This document shows, one piece after another, positions 1 to 4,956 of a stretch of DNA of 5,519 nucleotides. Positions within the stretch are counted from its first letter, which is position 1, and every line of letters begins with the position of its first letter. This stretch comes from Deltaproteobacteria bacterium (GTDB lineage: Bacteria; Desulfobacterota; Desulfobacteria; Desulfobacterales; C00003060). The notes below the pieces were generated by a model, which did no database searches, was not told where the DNA came from, and saw only the letters and a list, made by a program, of their open reading frames with translations. Location of the stretch: the NCBI GenBank assembly GCA_019309815.1, contig JAFDFO010000147.1, forward strand, positions 1-5,519. The letters are read 5' to 3'. The translations under genes and the position numbers were made by a program.

Positions 1-234
1 CTTCACACCGGCGAGCGAAGCGCCGATAACAGCCCCCATACTGGCAATCTCATCCTCCATCTGGATAAAGGTACCGTCAACCTGGGGCAATCGAACTGAC
101 AAAAGCTCGCTGATTTCTGAGGCGGGCGTGATTGGATACCCCGCAAAGAAACGGCAGCCTGCAGCCAGAGCCCCTTCTACGATCGCTTCATTTCCCTGCA
201 AGAGGAGCCGTTTTTTTGAAGGCTTTTTCCTCAT
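1..234 (-). CDS. korA: 2-oxoacid:ferredoxin oxidoreductase, alpha subunit (KorA-like), N-terminal part
   Basis: The first 78 codons are in the window; the gene continues past the left edge. In this family the alpha subunit, with the beta subunit, converts a 2-oxoacid plus CoA to acyl-CoA and CO2, using thiamine diphosphate and reducing ferredoxin in the cytoplasm. The visible part holds the pyrimidine-binding domain hallmark G-Y-P-I-T-P-A-S-E at residues 32-40 and the conserved Q-M-E-D-E-I-A-S-M-G stretch at about 58-67, followed by a Gly/Ala-rich helix. The ATG start overlaps the stop of the ferredoxin gene in an ATGA arrangement, so the two are translationally coupled. The order ferredoxin-alpha is typical of kor/oor operons; beta and gamma subunits would be expected to the left. 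Substrate (2-oxoglutarate or another 2-oxoacid) cannot be decided from this fragment. Confidence 0.93.
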   Translation of the reverse strand, partial: MRKKPSKKRLLLQGNEAIVEGALAAGCRFFAGYPITPASEISELLSVRLPQVDGTFIQMEDEIASMGAVIGASLAGVK

Positions 235-548
235 GATCGATTCCTTGCGCGCTTCCCATTACGTTCTTGAATTGTGATGGCAAAGTCCGGACAGCGTATT
301 TCACAAAGCCGGCATCCAATACAATCGTCCGGCCTCTCAATCACGGGGGTCCCGTTACTGGCGCGACCGATGACATTCTTGGGGCAAAACGCGGTACAAA
401 TCCCGCACGCTTTACACCAGTCGCGAAAGATTATCTGATCGTAGCGCTCTCGAGCTTTGCCAGGCTGCTTCCGCTTGGATGCCCCGGGCTTTTTCCCGGG
501 TTTGTTCTGCTTGACGGCTTGTTGGGCCCTTTTCTTGGGGGGAGTCAC
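231..548 (-). CDS. korD: 2[4Fe-4S] ferredoxin subunit of 2-oxoacid oxidoreductase (KorD-like)
   Basis: This is a 105-residue ferredoxin-type protein. Cysteines C45, C48, C51 and C55-P form the first CxxCxxCxxxCP motif, and C76, C79, C82 and C86-P the second, so two [4Fe-4S] clusters are expected. It should carry electrons out of the KorAB core. The start is a GTG at 548: the in-frame stop upstream is only about 20 codons away, no other ATG, GTG or TTG lies in frame between that stop and the first cluster, and GAGG sits about 10 bases before it. This gives an unusual N-terminal tail of about 35 residues, rich in Lys, Arg, Pro and Gly, with 13 basic residues and one acidic residue. The stop overlaps the korA start. 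It could be named oorD or vorD instead; the role is secure, the substrate is not. Confidence 0.9.
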   Translation of the reverse strand: MTPPKKRAQQAVKQNKPGKKPGASKRKQPGKARERYDQIIFRDWCKACGICTAFCPKNVIGRASNGTPVIERPDDCIGCRLCEIRCPDFAITIQERNGKRARNRS

Positions 549-729
549 AGCCTTCGCCTCAACAGGATCGTTTTCGCGGGCCTTCCAACGGCCTCCGCGT
601 CTTCACAGTAAGAACCATCGCAAGTCACTGCAATCTCTGCACCATATATAAACGCGTTCAAGTTTACAAGTCCGTCAATAGTCCTCACCGAAGAATTCTT
701 GTTCGGTCTGCAGTTTGCCTATTCCTTCC

Positions 730-758
730 TTGACAACAGGGCGAGGATCATCTATATG
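730..758 (+). promoter_or_regulatory. Candidate sigma70-type promoter pointing to the lpoB-like gene
   Basis: A perfect -35 hexamer TTGACA at 730-735 is followed after 17 bases by TATATG at 753-758, four of six matches to the -10 consensus. Transcription would start near 765, about 350 bases before the lpoB-like start. The long leader crosses both repeat elements, so it might instead serve a small RNA or the repeat itself. Called from the match to consensus only. Confidence 0.4.
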
Positions 759-868
759 CTACTGAAAAAACAGCGCATTTTATCATTTGAACATAAAAGT
801 GTCTTGTCCAAGAAGTTTCTTGCAAAAGTCAAAGCAAATGTGATGTGCGCGTTGAGTCGCAAAAACGT

Positions 869-990
869 AAAATTCGAAGCACTAATTTCGAAATCCGAAA
901 CAAATTCAAAATTCGAATGTTCTAATGACACAAACGATCAGCGCTAGCCTGTGTTGTTGTCTTCATGTTTCGGCCATTTGAATTTTGGTC
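869..990. repeat. TTCGAA/AATTT-rich degenerate repeat patch with imperfect inverted arms
   Basis: Between 869 and 919 the sequence is a run of variants of AATTCGAA and AAATCCGAAA, including the palindrome ATTTCGAAAT. AAAATTCGAATG at 908-919 is matched, inverted with one mismatch, by CATTTGAATTTT at 975-986. AAATTCGAAGCAC at 870-882 recurs, inverted and exact, as GTGCTTCGAATTT at 3398-3410. The style resembles the dispersed intergenic repeats I associate with Desulfobacterales genomes; that comparison is from memory. No coding role is likely. Confidence 0.6.
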
Positions 991-991
991 A

Positions 992-1019
992 TTGCGGCCC
1001 ACGCCTTGAAAACAGTACG
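992..1019 (+). repeat. 28-base dispersed repeat, copy A
   Basis: The 28 bases from TTGCGG to CAGTACG match positions 3371-3398 in the same orientation with a single mismatch (C at 999 against T at 3378). The core is CACGCCTTGAAAACAGTACG without its variable base. It ends 95 bases before the lpoB-like start codon. GGATTTGTTAGA directly after it resembles GGATTTGTTTAGGA just before copy B, so the flanking modules are shared but shuffled. Confidence 0.75.
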
Positions 1020-1114
1020 GATTTGTTAGATCGTCTTTGTGGGTCCTGTGGGATCTTGAAGATTATGTAAGTTATTCATGGTACGCAACACTAGCCTTGT
1101 TAAGGAGGTATCTT

Positions 1115-1732
1115 ATGAACAAGGTCATCAGGTATGCAGGTGTTTTCGTATGGTTGGTTGCAGCGGCTCTCATTCTGGGCTGTGCCGGCCCCAAAGTGAA
1201 GAGAACCGAAGTAGATGAGACCATAGATCTCAGTGGGCGCTGGAACGACACCGATTCCCGTCTGGTCGCAGAGGAAATGATCCAGGACTGTTTGAGCCGG
1301 CCCTGGTTAAAACAGTTCAAAGCAGACTACAGCCACAAGAACCCGGTGGTCATTGTGGGCACTGTCTTAAACCGGAGTCACGAACACATAAATACCCAGG
1401 TGTTTGTGAAGAACCTGGAGCGTGCCCTCATTAATTCCGGACAGGTCGATTTCGTTGCCTCAAAGGAAGAACGGAAGGAACTGCGGGAAGAGAAAGCCGA
1501 TCAGCTCAAGGGCTTTACGGACGAGGCAACCGCCAAGTCGATCAGCGAGGAGACTGGTGCGGATTTCATGCTCAAGGGTTCCATTAATTCAATCAAAGAT
1601 GAGATAAAGGGGAAGTACGTCATTCTGTACCAGGCGAATCTGGAGTTGATTCACCTCGAAACAAACAAGAAGGCCTGGATCGGGGAAAAACAGATCAAGA
1701 AATACGTAAAACGGGCTCAGTACGGTTTGTAG
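1115..1732 (+). CDS. lpoB: LpoB-like outer-membrane lipoprotein (penicillin-binding protein activator family)
   Basis: The protein has 205 residues. The ATG at 1115 is preceded by a strong AAGGAGGT four to five bases upstream and starts a classical signal peptide; the frame is open further upstream but without a binding site. Residues 1-22 form a lipoprotein signal ending L-I-L-G before Cys23. The rest matches the LpoB/YcfM fold in order: D-L-S-G-R-W and helix (about 38-60), V-V-I-V-G-T-V-L-N-R-S strand (82-92), a helix leading to L-I-N-S-G-Q-V-D-F-V, then S-E-E-T-G-A-D-F-M-L-K-G-S and a final pair of strands ending in A-W-I-G-E. In Enterobacteria LpoB reaches through the periplasm to stimulate PBP1b. 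Here the flexible linker between Cys23 and the domain is only about 15 residues, against roughly 50 in E. coli, so the same partner is doubtful. First gene of an envelope cluster; the next follows after 115 bases. Confidence 0.85.
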   Translation: MNKVIRYAGVFVWLVAAALILGCAGPKVKRTEVDETIDLSGRWNDTDSRLVAEEMIQDCLSRPWLKQFKADYSHKNPVVIVGTVLNRSHEHINTQVFVKNLERALINSGQVDFVASKEERKELREEKADQLKGFTDEATAKSISEETGADFMLKGSINSIKDEIKGKYVILYQANLELIHLETNKKAWIGEKQIKKYVKRAQYGL

Positions 1733-1847
1733 CTTTCTGCGTACCCTGAGAGACATGGGGATAAACGGCATGCCTACTGTTTCTCTTTCACTAGTGGCCC
1801 GCCCCTACAGATGTTTCGGCCTATCCAGGGCTTATCCAAAAGGCGCG

Positions 1848-3275
1848 ATGATGTGCTTCACGAGAAGATCCCCATGTCAGGTCCTTCTGGTAGCATTGAG
1901 CGTCCTGGTCCTTTTGTCCTCCTGTACAGGGTCCCGCCAGGCACGTCGCCGCCATCGGCAAGGGGGCGTCCCAGCACAGCCCCAGTCTTTCTTGCCCGTC
2001 TATGATCAAGTCACCCCTTTTGTAGAGAGCCAGAATTTCTCCGGTGCACTGAGCGCTTTGGAGCATGGCGAAGCGCAATTCGGTAAGAAGGACCGGTTGT
2101 TGTATCTCATGGAAAGGGGTCTCCTGAGCCTGTATACGCATGATTACACCATATCGCGCAAGACGCTTACAGAAGCAGAGATACTGGACGAAGAGCTCTA
2201 CACCAAATCGCTCACCCGACAGGCGACTACATTCATTATCAACGATCTAGTCGCTCCCTACAGGGGTGAGGACTTTGAGTCGGTCATGCTCAACCTGCTA
2301 CTGGCTTTGGCCTACCTGCAGGAGGGGAGCGTAGAGGATGCCCTCGTAGAAGCACGCAAGGTAGACAAGAAGCTGGAGGCCATCAACAGCCAATACCCGA
2401 AGGGCAAGAAAAACGGATACAAGGAGGATGCCTTTGTTCGATGGCTCATGGGTATGTTGTATGAAATTGATCCCACCTCGGCCAACCTGAATGACGCTTT
2501 CATATCGTACAGAAAGGCCCTGAACATCTACAAGAAGGATTACCGTACGGACTACGGCCTTGGGCCGCCCGTGCTGCTTAAGAAGCAGTACCTCAGGCTG
2601 GCCGAATGGATGGGTGGAGAAGAGTTTCGCGAAGCAAAGCGCCGGTTCAGCGATGTCAAGTACGTGTCACAAAAGGACAAAGAAAAGAGATCGACCTTGA
2701 CCTTTGTTCACTTCAACGGGAAGTCACCCATCAAGGTGGAAAAAAGTATCACAGCTCCCCTTCCGGACGGTCACGTCATCAAAGTGGCCTTTCCCCAATA
2801 TCAAGATCGTCCGTTCACCATTGTGGAATCCAGGATCCAAGCTTCAAGGGCAGACGGTAAGCCATTTCACACCCGTTCCCGACTGGGCGAGCCGGTCGCC
2901 AGGATTGCTCGCACAAACCTGCAAAACCGCGAGGGGCGGATCATGGCCAAGGCGATTGCTCGTGCTGCGGCCAAATACGCCGGGGGCAAGGAGATGGTTG
3001 AGGAGGCAAAGGAGCGCTACGGTGACTGGGGGGAGATCCTGGCAAAGGCATTTGTCAACGTCTTGATCGTTGTGTCGGAGATAGCAGACACACGGTGCTG
3101 GTATTCGCTGCCCAGCCAGATAAGGGTGGCCCAGCTGAACGTGCCGCCTGGTACGTATATTTTAAGCGCGAACTGTCTAAACGGGCAAAAGCAAAGCATT
3201 GAGAAGCTTGACCTTGGCACTGTGACGACAAAACCGGGCGAGACCCGATTCTTTACTTTTTGTACAACCAGGTAG
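1848..3275 (+). CDS. COG3014-type lipoprotein with TPR-like helical repeats
   Basis: The protein is 475 residues from the ATG at 1848; the adjacent ATG at 1851 is equally possible and better spaced from AAAAGG at 1838-1843. A frame-open ATG at 1755 would add 31 residues before the signal peptide and lacks a good binding site, so I reject it. The signal peptide ends L-L-S-S before Cys26, a clear lipobox. A basic, low-complexity linker follows (about 30-45), then helical repeats: about 48-115 (N-F-S-G-A-L and D-Y-T-I-S-R-K-T-L type) and 138-230, with the family signature Y-R-G-E-D-F-E near 138-144 and A-L-A-Y-L-Q-E-G with A-L-V-E-A-R. The C-terminal half is beta-rich, ending in W-Y-S-L-P and a P-P-G-T-Y strand pair. 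COG3014 proteins have no established biochemical function. From memory they often lie beside LpoB-like genes, as here. Likely a periplasmic scaffold anchored in the outer membrane. Family recognised from motifs, not a search. Confidence 0.8.
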   Translation: MMCFTRRSPCQVLLVALSVLVLLSSCTGSRQARRRHRQGGVPAQPQSFLPVYDQVTPFVESQNFSGALSALEHGEAQFGKKDRLLYLMERGLLSLYTHDYTISRKTLTEAEILDEELYTKSLTRQATTFIINDLVAPYRGEDFESVMLNLLLALAYLQEGSVEDALVEARKVDKKLEAINSQYPKGKKNGYKEDAFVRWLMGMLYEIDPTSANLNDAFISYRKALNIYKKDYRTDYGLGPPVLLKKQYLRLAEWMGGEEFREAKRRFSDVKYVSQKDKEKRSTLTFVHFNGKSPIKVEKSITAPLPDGHVIKVAFPQYQDRPFTIVESRIQASRADGKPFHTRSRLGEPVARIARTNLQNREGRIMAKAIARAAAKYAGGKEMVEEAKERYGDWGEILAKAFVNVLIVVSEIADTRCWYSLPSQIRVAQLNVPPGTYILSANCLNGQKQSIEKLDLGTVTTKPGETRFFTFCTTR

Positions 3276-3370
3276 GGACCTGTCAGGGCCTGTCGTTATT
3301 GATTGCATCCCTTTGGAACCGTGGAGTGGTAGCCTGTTTAATTCTCTGTAAATTCGGATTTGTTTAGGAT

Positions 3371-3440
3371 TTGCGGCTCACGCCTTGAAAACAGTACGTG
3401 CTTCGAATTTGCGCCTGACGGCTTGAACAGAAGCGAATTT
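3371..3440 (+). repeat. 28-base dispersed repeat, copy B, with a degenerate tandem copy
   Basis: Positions 3371-3398 repeat 992-1019 with one mismatch. GTGCTTCGAATTT follows at 3398-3410. A degenerate second unit covers 3415-3440: CTGACGGCTTGAACAG matches CTCACGCCTTGAAAACAG apart from two substitutions and two missing bases, and it too is followed by GAATTT. The element fills the middle of the 253-base gap between the COG3014-type gene and the FlgT-like gene, ending 88 bases before the latter's start. No terminator-like hairpin with a T tract is visible in this gap. Confidence 0.7.
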
Positions 3441-3528
3441 GTGAGTTAGTCTGTTTTGATATTGCTCTGGCGGATATATTGAGGATATGCTTGGCGACGC
3501 AGATTCCGTATGGCGAAAAGGGGGACTC

Positions 3529-4686
3529 ATGAAAAAGACTCTGGGGTATGTACTCTCTTCAATAATGATTGTGCTCGTTTTGGCATCCTGGGCAAAGGGA
3601 GACGAAGTCCGAACGGTAACAGCAGAAGGCGTAGGAGCCATTCTTGCCGGGGATGTGGCCTTGGCCCGTGGCAGGGCTATCAAAGATGCCCAGAGAAACG
3701 CTGTTGAGCTGACCGTGGGGGTCTTGATAGATGCGAAGACCATCAACCACAACTACACGCTTATCAAGGACGAGATCTACGCACGGTCCACCGGATACGT
3801 TCAGGACTACAAAATCCTCGAAGAATGGCAAGAGACGGGATTGCTGAGACTCATCATCCAGGCCCGCGTTACCACGGCTCCCCTTCAAAAGGATCTGGAT
3901 CGGGTGATTGAGGCTGTGGAGCGACCCCGGATACTCTTCATGGTTTCCCAACAAGACATTGGCCAGAATCAATCGAAGGCGTGGTGGGAAGGGACCGCCG
4001 GCATGGGGCGGCTTGTCACCGAAGCCACGCTCCAACAACTCTTCATTGACAACCACTTCCTGGTGGTGGATCACGCGTTGAAAGAGCTGGCTGGTCCTGT
4101 TCCCTTGGACCCGTCCGATTCACAGGCCACGGCCGTAGGGCGGGACTATGACGCCGAAGTCGTCGTTCTTGGTCGCGCCGTGGTTAAGGATGCAGGACCC
4201 ATTGAAGAGTTTGACCTCAACTCTTACCGTGCCGAGATATCTGTCCGAGCTATTCAGGTCGACAACGGCCATGTTCTGGCGTCTGCCAATGGCAGTGCGG
4301 CTGCGCCCCATATCGATCCCCTGGCTGGCTCTAATGTGGCCTTGAAAAAAGCCTCGGAAAAAATCGGTAACACCCTCGTTCCAAAAATCATCGACAAATG
4401 GGCCAAGCCGGCAGTGGTGGTAACCTTGGACGTGGTTGATATTACGCGATACGCTGATTTTGTGCGGTTCAAGGGCGTCCTGAAAGACCAGGTGTGGGGC
4501 GTCGACAAGGTGTACCAGCGGGGTTTTCAAATAAACAAGGCTAACCTGGAAGTGAGTTATCGTGGAACAGCCCAGGATCTGGCAGATGAACTGGCCCTGA
4601 AGGAATTCGAGTCGTTTCGAATTGATATTGTGGAAGCGTCCCAAAACCGGATAAAACTGAGATTCATTGCCCAGCCATGGATGTAG
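3529..4686 (+). CDS. Secreted FlgT/LPP20-like protein, periplasmic
   Basis: The protein has 385 residues. The ATG at 3529 follows AAAAGGGGG with good spacing and begins a signal peptide (M-K-K, hydrophobic core 5-20, cut probable after A22 or G24). There is no lipobox cysteine, so it should be a soluble periplasmic protein, unlike its two neighbours. Three parts are visible. Residues 28-120 carry A-R-G-R-A-I-K-D-A-Q-R-N-A and a later Y-V-Q-D-Y strand set, the pattern of FlgT N-terminal and LPP20 domains. Residues 133-285 resemble the CsgG/TolB-like middle domain of FlgT (R-I-L-F strand, a helix, L-V-V-D, then A-E-V-V-V-L-G-R-A). Residues 290-385 form an alpha/beta domain with V-D-K-V and L-E-V-S-Y-R-G-T-A followed by L-A-D-E-L. 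FlgT builds the H ring of the sodium-driven flagellar motor in Vibrio; a flagellar role here is only a possibility, since no other flagellar gene is in view. Confidence 0.65.
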   Translation: MKKTLGYVLSSIMIVLVLASWAKGDEVRTVTAEGVGAILAGDVALARGRAIKDAQRNAVELTVGVLIDAKTINHNYTLIKDEIYARSTGYVQDYKILEEWQETGLLRLIIQARVTTAPLQKDLDRVIEAVERPRILFMVSQQDIGQNQSKAWWEGTAGMGRLVTEATLQQLFIDNHFLVVDHALKELAGPVPLDPSDSQATAVGRDYDAEVVVLGRAVVKDAGPIEEFDLNSYRAEISVRAIQVDNGHVLASANGSAAAPHIDPLAGSNVALKKASEKIGNTLVPKIIDKWAKPAVVVTLDVVDITRYADFVRFKGVLKDQVWGVDKVYQRGFQINKANLEVSYRGTAQDLADELALKEFESFRIDIVEASQNRIKLRFIAQPWM

Positions 4687-4852
4687 AATACCGCCGTTAG
4701 AATGTTCTTCCTTGCCTTCAATCCGAAGGGCTATCTCCTCAAAACGAAGTAGGGACGGGGTTGGGCAGCGGCCCATGCATGCACCAGGGCACCCCTTGTT
4801 GCAGCTTACCTTCGTCATCACTTGCCTCAGCCACATTTTCCTTATAAACGAC

Positions 4853-4881
4853 TTGACAGCGGTCCGCAAAACAGGTATCCA
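4853..4881 (+). promoter_or_regulatory. Candidate sigma70-type promoter for the selenoprotein gene
   Basis: TTGACA at 4853-4858 is a perfect -35 box. After a 17-base spacer comes TATCCA at 4876-4881, which keeps only the TAT of the -10 consensus. Transcription would begin near 4888, giving a leader of about 70 bases. It suggests the gene is transcribed apart from the envelope genes upstream. Confidence 0.35.
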
Positions 4882-4884
4882 TTC

Positions 4885-4905
4885 TTGGTTATGAGCATAT
4901 GCCAA
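4885..4905. promoter_or_regulatory. Imperfect dyad, possible operator
   Basis: TTGG (4885-4888), one base, TATG (4890-4893), a two-base centre, CATA (4896-4899), two bases, CCAA (4902-4905). The arms pair apart from the unequal one-base and two-base interruptions. It lies at the expected transcription start of the candidate promoter, where a repressor could bind. Short and possibly due to chance. Confidence 0.2.
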
Positions 4906-4956
4906 TAAGTTCAAGTGGAGAATCTGGAGCGCTACGGAGCCAAAAGGAGGCCCACA

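Larger units (their letters stand above)
549..1114. other. Divergent intergenic region between korDA and the lpoB-like gene
   Basis: This stretch of 566 bases separates the two divergent transcription units and has no convincing gene. A plus-strand reading frame from 699 to 947 lacks a ribosome binding site, resembles nothing I know, and its end is translated repeat DNA. What I see: an AT-rich TATATA at 645-650 that could be a -10 box for korDA on the minus strand, though no -35 lies at the right distance; a good plus-strand promoter at 730-758; a TTCGAA-rich patch from about 869; and a 28-base repeat at 992-1019. The lpoB-like leader would be several hundred bases long if the 730 promoter drives it. 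Confidence 0.6.
4687..4956. other. Intergenic region before the selenoprotein gene
   Basis: Nothing coding is supported in these 270 bases. A short GC hairpin (TGGGC 4762-4766, GCCCA 4771-4775) has no T tract, so it is not a normal terminator. The right part holds the promoter candidate at 4853-4881, the dyad at 4885-4905, and a strong Shine-Dalgarno AAGGAGG at 4944-4950, six bases before the ATG. Confidence 0.5.

Noticed and set aside
483..500. CCCGGG-6 bases-CCCGGG hairpin inside the ferredoxin gene
   Set aside because: It arises from two Pro-Gly codon pairs (K-P-G-K-K-P-G) in the basic tail and has no terminator or other regulatory context.
699..947. Plus-strand 82-codon reading frame in the divergent intergenic region
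   Set aside because: No ribosome binding site, no recognisable motif, and its last third is translated TTCGAA-type repeat DNA.
1006..1034. TTGAAA inside the 28-mer as a -35 box
   Set aside because: No acceptable -10 hexamer lies 16-18 bases downstream in either copy (the second TTGAAA is at 3385-3390).
1755..1847. Upstream start for the COG3014-type gene
   Set aside because: It would place 31 residues before a clean lipoprotein signal peptide and lacks a convincing Shine-Dalgarno site.
4762..4775. TGGGC-AGCG-GCCCA hairpin after the FlgT-like gene as a terminator
   Set aside because: The stem is only 5 bp and no T tract follows, so it does not meet the intrinsic terminator pattern.
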